A stretch of DNA of 64,000 nt from Pseudoflavitalea rhizosphaerae (GTDB lineage Bacteria > Bacteroidota > Bacteroidia > Chitinophagales > Chitinophagaceae): positions 1 to 64,000 of the forward strand of contig NZ_RCSU01000006.1 of NCBI RefSeq assembly GCF_003991355.1. Reading direction: 5' to 3'. A program made the position numbers and the translations under genes. The first letter of the stretch is position 1, and each line of letters opens with the position of its first letter. The notes under the pieces are model-generated. The model worked only from the letters and a program-made list of their open reading frames with translations. It had not been told where the DNA came from and did no database searches. Positions 24,944 to 33,831 of the stretch are shown piece by piece.

Positions 24944-25120
24944 GGGGCTGACTAAAAAGGTTGTTAGATTTCATTTCGCTGTGCCCACTCGCTCGCCTCC
25001 CGGCGAGTGAGTTTTGTTTAGTCGCCTCTGGCGACGCAGTGTTCGCCGGAGGCGAACAAATAGAAGTCACTCGCCGGGAGGCGAGCGACTGCCAGCTCTC
25101 CGCCCTTTTTAGTCAGCCTC
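24944..25120. mobile_element. MITE-like unit with terminal inverted repeats, copy C
   Basis: A 177-bp unit bounded by GGGGCTGACTAAAAAGG and CCTTTTTAGTCAGCCTC. It encloses a 106-bp palindromic core at 24986-25091. The interior lies in the opposite orientation to copies A, B, D, E and G: GTCGCC/GGCGAC precedes TTCGCC/GGCGAA. It lies between the convergent 3' ends of the DJ-1 gene and galK. No coding capacity and no clear target duplication. Confidence 0.8.
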
Positions 25121-25137
25121 GTCAAGAGGTTTTACAA

Positions 25138-26307
25138 TCAATGATACACTTCACTGTTCACCACATGTGTGCCATCTTCGATCTGCGTAACGTACACTTC
25201 AGGGGTAACCTGGAAAAGCTGTTCAAATGCATGCTGGATCTTTTGTTTGAATGTGTCCACCATTTCTGTCTGCACGATGTTGATGGTACAGCCGCCAAAC
25301 CCGCCTCCCATCATTCTTGAACCTTCAACGCCTTTGATATAACCTGCGCGTTCTGCCAGGAAATCGAGCTGCGTGCAGCTCACTGCGTATTGTTTGCTGA
25401 GGCCGTTATGTGTGGCGATCATCAATTTGCCGAATGCCTCGAGATCACCATGCTGAAGGGCATTGCAGCCATCGAGCAGGCGGTCTTTTTCTGTTACCAC
25501 ATACCAGCATCTGTCGTACACAACAGGGCTGATCAGGTGCTGGTGCTCCTGCAGCATTTGCAGGCTCACATCGCGAAGCGAATTGATATTATGATAAGTT
25601 TTTTTGATGATGCTTACGCCTTCTTCGCATTGCTGACGGCGAACATTGTACTCAGAACCTGCGAGCGAATGGGAGACCATACTATTCACCAGTACGATCT
25701 TGTGATCAGGGAAATCGAAGGGGATGTATTCATATTCGAGGCTGCGGCAATCCAGTTTCATTACGTGACCACTTTTGCCATGAAGACTGGCGAACTGGTC
25801 CATGATGCCGCATTTTACACCAACGAATGTATGTTCGGTTTTTTGTCCGATGAAAGCGAGCTCCATCCGGCTGAGGCCGAGATTGAACAATTCATTCAGT
25901 GCAAATCCGTAAGCGGAACAGAGCGCTGCGGATGAGCTCATACCTGCGCCAACAGGAATATCACCGTCGATCAGCACCTGTGCGCCACCGATAGTTTTTC
26001 CGGCTGCTTTGATATGATGGGTAACACCCAGCATATAATTCATCCAACCGGAAACGGGCTGGAGAGCATGTTCGGGATTGAAAGAAAATGACTCTTCAAA
26101 ATGGTTGGCGTAGATAGTGATCTCAGGCTCAGCCTGTGCCGCAATGGCAACGTACATTCGTTTGTCCACTGCACCCGGCAGTACAAAGCCTTCATTGTAA
26201 TCAGTATGCTCTCCAATCAGGTTCACGCGTCCGGGAGCTGCCACCACAATCGGCTCCTGACCATAGAGGTCACGGAATTTTTTACGCAATCGTTCTACTA
26301 TCGCCAT
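25138..26307 (-). CDS. galK: Galactokinase
   Basis: 389-residue GHMP kinase that phosphorylates galactose at C1, the first Leloir step after mutarotation. The signature GRVNLIGEHTDYNEGFVLP lies near residue 26, the ATP loop GAGMSSSAALCSAY near 120 and the C-terminal motif RMMGGGFGGCTIN near 345. Length and motifs are canonical. It is transcribed divergently from an aldose 1-epimerase gene across a 45-bp AT-rich gap with a 12-bp palindrome, so the two are probably co-regulated. Confidence 0.97.
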   Translation of the reverse strand: MAIVERLRKKFRDLYGQEPIVVAAPGRVNLIGEHTDYNEGFVLPGAVDKRMYVAIAAQAEPEITIYANHFEESFSFNPEHALQPVSGWMNYMLGVTHHIKAAGKTIGGAQVLIDGDIPVGAGMSSSAALCSAYGFALNELFNLGLSRMELAFIGQKTEHTFVGVKCGIMDQFASLHGKSGHVMKLDCRSLEYEYIPFDFPDHKIVLVNSMVSHSLAGSEYNVRRQQCEEGVSIIKKTYHNINSLRDVSLQMLQEHQHLISPVVYDRCWYVVTEKDRLLDGCNALQHGDLEAFGKLMIATHNGLSKQYAVSCTQLDFLAERAGYIKGVEGSRMMGGGFGGCTINIVQTEMVDTFKQKIQHAFEQLFQVTPEVYVTQIEDGTHVVNSEVYH

Positions 26308-26321
26308 ATCTGTGAAAATGA

Positions 26322-26333
26322 TTTAAATTTAAA
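26322..26333. promoter_or_regulatory. 12-bp palindrome between galK and the aldose epimerase
   Basis: TTTAAATTTAAA, a perfect palindrome centred in the 45-bp divergent spacer. It could be an operator or simply two overlapping AT-rich -7 elements facing opposite ways (each a one-mismatch TAnnTTTG). Confidence 0.35.
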
Positions 26334-26352
26334 AATTCTTTAAACGGATACT

Positions 26353-27306
26353 ATGAGTTTTCAGATCGACCGGATTACGGACAACGACCTCGAGCTTCTC
26401 AGATTGCAAGATAAGGCAACTGACACAACTATCAGTATACTTCCTGCATATGGCGCCCTATTACATGGCTTTGATGTGCCATTGAATGGAGGCAGGTTCA
26501 ATATCATCCACAACTATAGCGGAAAAGCTGACCTGGAGAAGGACCTGGCCATTTCCTACAAAAGCGCCAAACTCTCTCCCTTCGCCTGCAGGCTGCCAGA
26601 TGGCCGGTACAATTTTGATGAAAAAGATTATGAGTTTGCCAACCGTTTCGGAGATGGCACTGCTATCCACGGCCTGTTGTACAATAAGCCCTTTCATCTC
26701 TCCGATCAATTCACGGATGATCAGCAGGCTGCTGTTAGACTTCGCTATCATTACAAAAAAGATGACCCGGGATTTCCCTTCGAATATATGTGTGAAGTGA
26801 AATATGCGCTTCATCCCAATCGCGCATTGCAAGTGGAAACCACAATTATCAATCTCTCTGATGAATTCATTCCCATGCAGGATGGATGGCATCCCTATTT
26901 CCGGCTGGGCGGAAAGATCAACCAGTACGAATTGCAGTTCCGCTCCGATGCCATGCTGGAGTCAAACGAAATGATCGTTCCTACGGGTAATACCTTGTAC
27001 GATGATACTTTCCTCAATGGCGCAGTGATCGGCGAACGTTTCCTGGACAGCTGCTTTCTGCTGGACCATGAGGAAGGCATTCCCTGCTGCGTCCTCTACA
27101 ACCCGGAAAATAAATTGCAGCTGGCTTTCTATACCAATGCGCGCTATCCTTACCTGCAGATCTATACGCCGGACCACCGGGAGAGCATCGCTATTGAAAA
27201 CCTGAGCGGGGCTCCCAACTGTTTCAACAATGGAATGGGACTGATCAGAATGGCGCCCCGGCAGACCCTTACTTTTAACCTGTGGTATCAATTGAGTATT
27301 GGGTAA
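26353..27306 (+). CDS. Aldose 1-epimerase family protein
   Basis: 317-residue galactose-mutarotase-like enzyme that would interconvert the alpha and beta anomers of an aldose. The beta-sandwich fold shows the conserved AIHGLLYNKPF region, the catalytic-type His in DGWHPYFRLGG and a C-terminal Glu-containing segment SIAIENLSGAPNCFNNG. It diverges from galK, which supports galactose as substrate. The E. coli GalM motif is only loosely kept, so specificity is inferred from context. Confidence 0.87.
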   Translation: MSFQIDRITDNDLELLRLQDKATDTTISILPAYGALLHGFDVPLNGGRFNIIHNYSGKADLEKDLAISYKSAKLSPFACRLPDGRYNFDEKDYEFANRFGDGTAIHGLLYNKPFHLSDQFTDDQQAAVRLRYHYKKDDPGFPFEYMCEVKYALHPNRALQVETTIINLSDEFIPMQDGWHPYFRLGGKINQYELQFRSDAMLESNEMIVPTGNTLYDDTFLNGAVIGERFLDSCFLLDHEEGIPCCVLYNPENKLQLAFYTNARYPYLQIYTPDHRESIAIENLSGAPNCFNNGMGLIRMAPRQTLTFNLWYQLSIG

Positions 27307-27325
27307 ATCCATTACCTTGTGTAAA

Positions 27326-28108
27326 ATGGATCCCCGTATGAAATGGCTCAGGTTTGCATTGGTTTTTGCCCTTATTGGTTTTGTGATCAGCTGCTATGAA
27401 GTGAATGAAGAAGTGGTGATCAACGAAGATGGCAGCGGGGTATACGAATCCCGGATAGATATGGGCCAGCTCATCGAACTGATGCAAACTTTTGCCGGTG
27501 AAGAAGAACTCACCAAAAACGGACTGGACAAAGCCATAGACACAGTTGTTTCCATGCAGGCTATCCTGGACTCTGCCGATGAAGCCACCCGGAAGGAAAA
27601 TGCCTGGATGAAAGATGGTAAAATGTTCTTCAAGCTGAACATCAAAGAAAAGCTCTTCAATATCAGGATGAATATTCCCTACCATACCCGGCAACAACTG
27701 GAGAGCCTGATGGAAGGACAGGGAACCCTGATGAAGAATTCTTTTTCAGGTCTGCTGAAAAGCAACAAGCAGCCCGAGATGACGCCAGACAGCTCCGAAG
27801 CTACATTCCAGGACATGGTGAGTTTGTACGATATCACCCTGAACAATGGCCTGATCAAGAAAGAAGTGGATACAGCAAAATACAAACAACTGATGATGAG
27901 GCCCCAGGTTTCCGACATCAAACAAATGGCAGCCCAGGGTATGGAAATGATGTACACCACCAGTTTCAAATTGCCCAGACCCGTGAAAAACACCGGTAAT
28001 CATCCCCTGTTGAAAGTATCGGAAGACAAGAGAACTGTGGAATTGAGATACAATCTGCTGGACATTGTTAACGATCCCGCTAAATATTCCTTTACGATTG
28101 AATATTGA
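27326..28108 (+). CDS. Predicted lipoprotein of unknown function
   Basis: About 260 residues with a lipoprotein-type signal (FALIGFVISC). The mature part starts YEVNEEVVINEDGSGVYE, a pattern seen in Bacteroidota lipoproteins with repeated beta hairpins, and continues as a largely helical/charged region. I do not recognise the family. The ATG at 27326 is used; ATG at 27338 is equally plausible and still gives the signal. It begins 19 bp after the epimerase and ends 10 bp before a YhhN-type membrane protein gene. Confidence 0.75.
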   Translation: MDPRMKWLRFALVFALIGFVISCYEVNEEVVINEDGSGVYESRIDMGQLIELMQTFAGEEELTKNGLDKAIDTVVSMQAILDSADEATRKENAWMKDGKMFFKLNIKEKLFNIRMNIPYHTRQQLESLMEGQGTLMKNSFSGLLKSNKQPEMTPDSSEATFQDMVSLYDITLNNGLIKKEVDTAKYKQLMMRPQVSDIKQMAAQGMEMMYTTSFKLPRPVKNTGNHPLLKVSEDKRTVELRYNLLDIVNDPAKYSFTIEY

Positions 28109-28118
28109 CCAGTTCTCG

Positions 28119-28808
28119 ATGAAATCCGCCAACAAACGTTGGCTCTACCTTTTCCTGCTGGACGTGATGGCAGATCTCTTAGCCGTCTACTTCGGATGGA
28201 CCACTATGCGCTATGTGACCAAACCACTCCTGATGCTGTTGCTGCTGGGATGGTTCGCTTCTTACTATATCCAGGATAAGCGTGGAAGGGTCCTCGTTAT
28301 CTGGGCGCTGATCTTCTCCTGGGGCGGCGATACATTACTACTCTTCACTTCCCGAAACGAATACTTTTTTATAGGAGGACTGGTGAGTTTTCTTATCGCC
28401 CATATTTTTTACCTGCTCTTCTTTACCAGGGTGAAAAAACAGAACAGGCCCGGCAGGCCCTGGAACCCATTGGTGGTTTTCCTGGTGCTGGTTTATGTTG
28501 GCGTACTGTTCTATATCCTGAAGCCCGGGACCGGATCGCTGAAGGTGCCCGTGCTGGTGTATGCATCAGTGTTAGGCGCCATGCTGCTGACCGCTATTCA
28601 TGCTTTTCATTTCCCGGCACAACTGGCCGGTGCTTTCTGTGTTACCGGCGCCATACTTTTTGTGACCTCAGACAGCCTGCTGTCCCTGGATAAATTCTAT
28701 AGTCCCTTCAGGGCTGCCCCGCTCCTGGTGATGACAACCTATTGCCTGGCTCAACTGTTACTGGTTACAGGAAGCAGGAAATATCTGCAATCCCGTAATA
28801 ACTCCTAA
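28119..28808 (+). CDS. YhhN/TMEM86-type lysoplasmalogenase
   Basis: 229-residue protein with about eight transmembrane helices and the YhhN family pattern: GRVLVIWALIFSWGGDTLLLF, then LVSFLIAHIFYLLFF, and near the end FVTSDSLLSLDKF. The conserved acidic pairs (GGDT, SDSLL) are expected at the active site. Family members hydrolyse the vinyl-ether bond of lysoplasmalogens. The start at 28119 follows the preceding stop by 10 bp; the longer open frame overlaps the lipoprotein gene. Confidence 0.85.
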   Translation: MKSANKRWLYLFLLDVMADLLAVYFGWTTMRYVTKPLLMLLLLGWFASYYIQDKRGRVLVIWALIFSWGGDTLLLFTSRNEYFFIGGLVSFLIAHIFYLLFFTRVKKQNRPGRPWNPLVVFLVLVYVGVLFYILKPGTGSLKVPVLVYASVLGAMLLTAIHAFHFPAQLAGAFCVTGAILFVTSDSLLSLDKFYSPFRAAPLLVMTTYCLAQLLLVTGSRKYLQSRNNS

Positions 28809-28832
28809 TTTTACCGCCCGAACTAAAATAGT

Positions 28833-30431
28833 ATGCAGACTGATTTTTTAGTGATAGGCTCCGGAATTGCCGGTCTTACCTTCGCGCTCAAGGCAGCCCA
28901 AAAATACCCGGACCAGAAAGTGACCGTGATCACCAAGACCGCCGCCGACGAAACCAATACCAAGTATGCACAAGGTGGTATCGCCGGCGTTACGGATTTT
29001 GAGCGCGACAGCTTCGACAAACATATCGAGGATACCCTCATTGCCGGAGACGGCCTCTGCAACAAGACTGTGGTGGAGATCGTAGTGAAGGAAGGTGTAG
29101 ACCGGATCCAGGAACTGATTGAATGGGGCGCAGAATTCGATAAGGAAGCCGATGGTGATTACAAACTCGGCAAGGAAGGTGGCCATGGTGAATTCCGCAT
29201 CCTGCATCACAAGGATGTTACCGGGAAAGAGATCGAGCGCGCCATGCTGGAAGCAGTTGCCGCGCATCCCAATATCGAGATCATCAAACATTGTTTTGTA
29301 CTGGATCTGATCACGCAGCACCATCTTGGCTACCTCGTAACAAAATCCACTCCTGATATCGATTGCTACGGCGTATATGTTCTCAATCTTAAAACGAATA
29401 AGATCGAGACCATTCTTGCAGGCACTACTTTGCTGGCCACCGGCGGGAACGGACAGGTGTACCGCTCCACCACCAATCCCAATATCGCAACCGGCGATGG
29501 CGTGGCCATGGTGTACCGGGCCAAGGGAAGGATCGAGAATATGGAGTTCATCCAGTTCCATCCAACTGCTTTGTATGAGCCGGGTGTACGCGGACAATCA
29601 TTCCTCATCACTGAAGCTGTCCGCGGCGATGGCGGCATCCTCCGTAACAAAAAAGGCGAAGCCTTCATGGAGCGATATGACGAAAGAAAAGACCTTGCTC
29701 CCCGCGATATCGTGGCGCGCGCCATCGATAGCGAAATGAAAATATCGGGTACAGAACACGTATACCTCGACGTTAGGCATATGCCATTGGAGAAATTCGT
29801 GGAGCATTTCCCGAACATCTACGAGAAATGCAAATCCATCGGTATCGACGTTACAAAAGATATGATCCCGGTGGCGCCCGCAGCGCATTACAGTTGCGGC
29901 GGCATCAAAACCAATGAATGGGGCAGGACCAGCATTCGCAACCTCTATGCAGCCGGAGAATGCGCCAGCACAGGATTGCATGGCGCCAATCGTCTTGCCA
30001 GTAATTCATTATTGGAAGCAATGGTATTTGCACATCGTGCATTCCTGGATTGCATCCAACAACGCAGATCAGTAAACGATTTTCCACCAATACCGGACTG
30101 GAATGCCACCGGCACCACTGATCCCAAAGAGATGATCCTCATTACACAGAGCCTGAAAGAAGTGCAGCAGGTGATGAGTGATTATGTGGGAATCGTAAGG
30201 ACAAATGTGCGTTTGCAGCGCGCACAGAAAAGGCTTGATCTGTTATGGGAAGAAACAGAGCTGTTGTACCAGGCCACTACTGTATCCCCGCAGCTCTGTG
30301 AATTGCGCAATATGATCACGGCGAGTTACCTGATTGTAAAAGGTGCGCAGTTCAGGAAAGAAAGCAGGGGCTTGCATTACAATACAGACTATCCTGCGAA
30401 AAGCAGGCTGGTGCAGAATATTGTGTTATAG
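28833..30431 (+). CDS. nadB: L-aspartate oxidase
   Basis: 532-residue flavoenzyme that oxidises L-aspartate to iminoaspartate for NAD synthesis. It shows the FAD-binding GSGIAGLTFALKAA at residue 7, substrate-domain motifs with the active Arg in LAPRDIVARAI, and the late GECASTGLHGANRLASNS typical of NadB and fumarate-reductase flavoproteins. The C-terminal helical domain (LKEVQQVMSDYVGIVR) is complete. nadA and nadC are not in the window. The stop lies 11 bp before palindromic repeat D. Confidence 0.96.
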   Translation: MQTDFLVIGSGIAGLTFALKAAQKYPDQKVTVITKTAADETNTKYAQGGIAGVTDFERDSFDKHIEDTLIAGDGLCNKTVVEIVVKEGVDRIQELIEWGAEFDKEADGDYKLGKEGGHGEFRILHHKDVTGKEIERAMLEAVAAHPNIEIIKHCFVLDLITQHHLGYLVTKSTPDIDCYGVYVLNLKTNKIETILAGTTLLATGGNGQVYRSTTNPNIATGDGVAMVYRAKGRIENMEFIQFHPTALYEPGVRGQSFLITEAVRGDGGILRNKKGEAFMERYDERKDLAPRDIVARAIDSEMKISGTEHVYLDVRHMPLEKFVEHFPNIYEKCKSIGIDVTKDMIPVAPAAHYSCGGIKTNEWGRTSIRNLYAAGECASTGLHGANRLASNSLLEAMVFAHRAFLDCIQQRRSVNDFPPIPDWNATGTTDPKEMILITQSLKEVQQVMSDYVGIVRTNVRLQRAQKRLDLLWEETELLYQATTVSPQLCELRNMITASYLIVKGAQFRKESRGLHYNTDYPAKSRLVQNIVL

Positions 30432-30442
30432 CAGAGAGCTGG

Positions 30443-30547
30443 CAGTCGCTCGCCTCTGGCGAGTGACTTATATTTGCTCGCCTCCGGCGAGCTCTGCGTC
30501 GCCGGAGGCGACTAAACAAAAGTCACTCGCCGGGAGGCGAGCGACTG
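30443..30547. repeat. Palindromic intergenic repeat, copy D
   Basis: A full 105-bp core. Outer arms CAGTCGCTCGCC... and ...GGCGAGCGACTG pair over about 25 bp. Inner hairpin 2 is CTCGCC-TCC-GGCGAG, with both arms changed relative to TTCGCC/GGCGAA in other copies, and hairpin 3 is GTCGCC-GGA-GGCGAC. The left spacer contains TATATTTG. It separates nadB from the MurU-like gene. Confidence 0.9.
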
Positions 30548-30580
30548 GACGCACACTAAGTAATCTTAAATTCGAGCATA

Positions 30581-31309
30581 ATGCAACAACCTTCTGCCAT
30601 GATCTTTGCAGCCGGACTGGGCACACGCTTCAAACCCTGGACGGACCTGCATCCCAAGGCGCTTGCCGTGATCAATGGCAAATCCCTGTTGCAGCGCAAT
30701 ATCGAATACCTGAAACGGTATGGTATCGATAATATAGTAGTGAACGTGCATCATTTTGCGGATCAAATCATTCAGGCAGTGAATGAAAACAAAGGGTGGG
30801 GAAGCAATATTTCCATCAGTGATGAAACCGATGCTGTGCTGGAAACTGGTGGCGGTCTGAAAAAAGCCGCGCATTTTTTCAGTAAGACTGTTACGCCCAT
30901 CGTGATCTTCAATGTTGATATTCTAACAGATCTGGATCTCGGTGCGATGATCAAAGAACATCAAACTGCACAACCCCTTGCAACGCTGGCAGTGTCTGAC
31001 CGGTCTACCTCCAGGTATTTTTTATTCGATGAAAATGATACGCTGGCAGGATGGCGCAACGTTACTACCGGTGAAGAGAAGATCAGCCGGCCGGCCACCA
31101 CCTACGTGCAGAAAGCATTCAGTGGTATCCATGTGATCGATCCGGCCATATTGCCCATGATCCACCAGGAAGGCAAATTCTCGATGGTGGAACTATACCT
31201 GCATCTGGCCAAATCCCAAACCATCCGCGCTTTCGACCATAGCGGATCCCGTTTTATAGATGTGGGAAAGCCCGATTCCGTAGCTAAAGCTGAACAACTG
31301 TTTCCCTGA
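30581..31309 (+). CDS. MurU-like sugar-1-phosphate nucleotidyltransferase
   Basis: 242-residue nucleotidyltransferase with the N-terminal signature FAAGLGTRFKPWTDLHPKAL (G-x-G-x-R...P-K), the metal-binding Asp in IVIFNVDILTDLD and a C-terminal SRFIDVGKPDSVAKAE. Length and the missing C-terminal hexapeptide domain fit MurU, which converts MurNAc-1-phosphate to UDP-MurNAc in cell-wall recycling. The next gene encodes an AmgK-like kinase that would supply its substrate. A related sugar (for example mannose-1-phosphate) cannot be excluded. Confidence 0.8.
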   Translation: MQQPSAMIFAAGLGTRFKPWTDLHPKALAVINGKSLLQRNIEYLKRYGIDNIVVNVHHFADQIIQAVNENKGWGSNISISDETDAVLETGGGLKKAAHFFSKTVTPIVIFNVDILTDLDLGAMIKEHQTAQPLATLAVSDRSTSRYFLFDENDTLAGWRNVTTGEEKISRPATTYVQKAFSGIHVIDPAILPMIHQEGKFSMVELYLHLAKSQTIRAFDHSGSRFIDVGKPDSVAKAEQLFP

Positions 31310-31342
31310 GAATAGCCGATGCGCTGGCATCCCTATTTTCAG

Positions 31343-31350
31343 TATTTTTG
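31343..31350 (+). promoter_or_regulatory. -7 promoter element before the kinase-RapZ fusion gene
   Basis: TATTTTTG, an exact TAnnTTTG match, 23 bp before the ATG. The fusion gene may therefore also be transcribed separately from the MurU-like gene. Confidence 0.4.
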
Positions 31351-31373
31351 GCCGCTATTCCTGTAAGTAAATT

Positions 31374-32828
31374 ATGATCGCTGTAATAGACGCAATAAGA
31401 GACCTCTGTATCTCGATGGGTGAAGCCCCGCTGGATATAGATGTGTTGCCCCAATCCGGTTCAGACCGCCGGTATTTCAGACTGCACCTGAAAGGCGGCA
31501 CCTGCATCGCCACTTATGGAAACAATATTCCTGAGAACGACACCTTCATGTACTTCTCGGAACATTTCCGTGAAAAGGCGCTGCCTGTTCCCGCCCTGAT
31601 CGGCTGGAATGAAGAAAGGACCATCTATCTCCAGGAAGACCTGGGCGATAACAGCCTGCTCAACAAACTGGAAACGGAAGGGCTCACAGACAATGTGTAT
31701 GCCCTGTTCAAGCAAAGCCTTCACTCACTCGCGCAACTGCAGGTGAAGGGGCATGAGGGCCTCGATTATACCCGCTGCCTCACCAACCAGGAATTCGGCA
31801 AACAAGCGATCATGGCCGATCTCCTGTACTTCAAATACTATTTCCTGGACGCACTTCGCAAACCGTATGATAAACAAAAACTGATCGACGACTTCGAAGC
31901 GCTCAGCACCTATCTCACGCACACGGAATACAAGTATTTCATGTTCCGCGATTTCCAGAGCAGGAATATCCTGGTCAGGGAAAGCGGCACCGTATTTTTC
32001 ATCGATTACCAGGGCGGTATGCGCGGTGCGCCACAATACGATGCCGCCAGCATGATCTGGCAGGCAAGGGCCAATCTTCCTGACCACTGGAAAGAACGCC
32101 TGCTCAACGATTATATCGATTCATTCGAGCAAACTATCGGACAGACGGTGGACCGCGTCATCTTCAAAAGCCAGTATAACGGCTATGTGCTCATCCGCCT
32201 GCTTCAGGTACTGGGCGCTTACGGATTCCGCGGCCTCTTTGAAAGAAAAGCGCAGTTCCTTACCAGTATCCCGCAGGCGCTTAACAATCTCCGTTGGTTC
32301 ATCGATAACCAAAGCCTCGGTATTGCTGTTCCCGAGTTCAGGAAAGTGCTGGACATCTGCGTGAGCGATGAGATCCTCGAAAGATTCACTCCACTCACTG
32401 CCACAGCAGAAACACCACTCACCATCAGGGTGAACAGTTTCTCTTTCCGCAAAGGAATTCCCAATGATGATTCCGGCAATGGAGGTGGATTCGTGTTCGA
32501 TTGCAGGGGCATCCTCAATCCCGGCAGACAGGAAGAATTCAAAGTACTTACCGGAAGGGATAAGGAAGTGAAGGATTACCTGGAACAACAAACCAGGATG
32601 CCTGAATTCCTCAACAGCGTTTTTGATGTGGTGGACATTACCGTTGAAGACTATATGAAACGCGGGTTTGATAACCTTGTAATCAGTTTTGGTTGTACCG
32701 GAGGCCAGCATCGCAGTGTATATGCAGCAGATGCGCTGGCCAGGCATCTTCGCAACAAATACAAAGTACCGGTTGTTCTGCAACATGTGGAACAGGAAGC
32801 AAAGAATTGGGTGAATAACAAGTACTAG
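31374..32828 (+). CDS. AmgK-like sugar kinase fused to RapZ C-terminal domain
   Basis: 484-residue two-domain protein. Residues ~1-330 are an aminoglycoside-phosphotransferase-fold kinase, with a glycine/Arg-rich start (PQSGSDRRYFRL), the Brenner-type loop FRDFQSRN and the metal-binding FIDYQGG, as in AmgK, which phosphorylates MurNAc/GlcNAc at the anomeric carbon. Residues ~355-484 match the C-terminal domain of RapZ (VFDCRGILNPGR, SFGCTGGQHRSVYAAD), the part that binds glucosamine-6-phosphate in E. coli; the P-loop kinase half of RapZ is absent. The upstream MurU-like gene makes a cell-wall-recycling role likely. The link between the two halves is inference. Confidence 0.85.
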   Translation: MIAVIDAIRDLCISMGEAPLDIDVLPQSGSDRRYFRLHLKGGTCIATYGNNIPENDTFMYFSEHFREKALPVPALIGWNEERTIYLQEDLGDNSLLNKLETEGLTDNVYALFKQSLHSLAQLQVKGHEGLDYTRCLTNQEFGKQAIMADLLYFKYYFLDALRKPYDKQKLIDDFEALSTYLTHTEYKYFMFRDFQSRNILVRESGTVFFIDYQGGMRGAPQYDAASMIWQARANLPDHWKERLLNDYIDSFEQTIGQTVDRVIFKSQYNGYVLIRLLQVLGAYGFRGLFERKAQFLTSIPQALNNLRWFIDNQSLGIAVPEFRKVLDICVSDEILERFTPLTATAETPLTIRVNSFSFRKGIPNDDSGNGGGFVFDCRGILNPGRQEEFKVLTGRDKEVKDYLEQQTRMPEFLNSVFDVVDITVEDYMKRGFDNLVISFGCTGGQHRSVYAADALARHLRNKYKVPVVLQHVEQEAKNWVNNKY

Positions 32829-32834
32829 AGAGTC

Positions 32835-33731
32835 ATGTATTATATCGTTTACGGAATATTCTATTTGATGTCTTTGCTGCCGATGTGGATATTGTATATT
32901 CTTTCCGATATACTTGCCGTATTGGTATTTGTGGTGCTCGGTTACAGAAGGAAGGTGATCATGGAGAATATTTCCATTGCGTTCCCGGAAAAATCAATGG
33001 CGGAAAGAAAAAAGATCGCCAGGAAATTCTACCACAACTTCGTTGACAATTTCATAGAAACGCTCAAGTTGCTCTCCGCCTCCCCGGCCTGGATCAATAA
33101 GAGGTTCCGGTTAGACAGTGATCCTTTCAAAAAATTTTATGCAGATGGCCGCAAGGTCCAATTGCACCTGGGCCATAATTTCAACTGGGAACTGGCCAAT
33201 GCGTTCATGCCGATGCATACCGAATATGAATTCCTGGTGGTGTACATGCCTATCAAGAATAAGGCAATCGACCGCCTGTTCATGAAGCTGCGTACCCGGA
33301 CCGGTTCTGTAATGCTACCGGCTACCAATATGCGAAATTCGATTGTGCAATACCGGCATAGCCAGTACATGCTGGCGCTGGTGGCAGACCAGGCGCCCGG
33401 CAGTCCTGAAAGAGCTTTCTGGTTGAACTTCTTCGGAAGACCAACACCATTTGTAAAGGGGCCGGAAAGCGGCGCCCGTGCAGGCAATATTCCCGTTGTA
33501 TTTGCAGATATCTACAAGACCAGCAGGGGCCGCTATCGTGTGCGGCTGGAAATTGGCGCTGAAAACCCCAAAGAGCTGCCCGAAGGTGAACTTACCCGCA
33601 GGTATATACGATTCCTGGAAGAATCCATCCGCAAACATCCTGAAATGTGGCTCTGGAGCCATCGCCGTTGGAAGCACGACTGGAAAGAGGAGTACCGCAA
33701 ACTCTGGATCGATACCGATCCGGTGAAATAA
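32835..33731 (+). CDS. Lipid A biosynthesis-type lysophospholipid acyltransferase
   Basis: 298-residue LpxL/HtrB-family acyltransferase with an N-terminal membrane helix. The catalytic H-x4-E motif is in HLGHNFNWELAN (His about 115), VADQAPG follows, and the C-terminal block is WLWSHRRWKHDW. Such enzymes add secondary acyl chains to lipid A or acylate other lipids such as ornithine lipids. It starts 6 bp after the kinase-RapZ stop, which suggests cotranscription. Confidence 0.9.
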   Translation: MYYIVYGIFYLMSLLPMWILYILSDILAVLVFVVLGYRRKVIMENISIAFPEKSMAERKKIARKFYHNFVDNFIETLKLLSASPAWINKRFRLDSDPFKKFYADGRKVQLHLGHNFNWELANAFMPMHTEYEFLVVYMPIKNKAIDRLFMKLRTRTGSVMLPATNMRNSIVQYRHSQYMLALVADQAPGSPERAFWLNFFGRPTPFVKGPESGARAGNIPVVFADIYKTSRGRYRVRLEIGAENPKELPEGELTRRYIRFLEESIRKHPEMWLWSHRRWKHDWKEEYRKLWIDTDPVK

Positions 33732-33831
33732 CCCTGCCTGAATTACCGTGTTTTTCCCGGTTCACATCTCTTCATCAAATATTAACGTTGCTGTCGGACC
33801 TGTAACCCGGTTCCGCCAGGTAAAAACGAAA

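Noticed and set aside
24944-25120. CRISPR array
   Set aside because: Palindromic units are few, scattered across 64 kb and not separated by regular unique spacers; no cas genes are present.
30343-30732. Open frame over repeat D, and similar frames over copies C, E, F and G
   Set aside because: They share peptide-like strings (for example SPEATKQKSLAGRRA) only because they translate the palindromic repeat; the repeat, not a protein, explains them.
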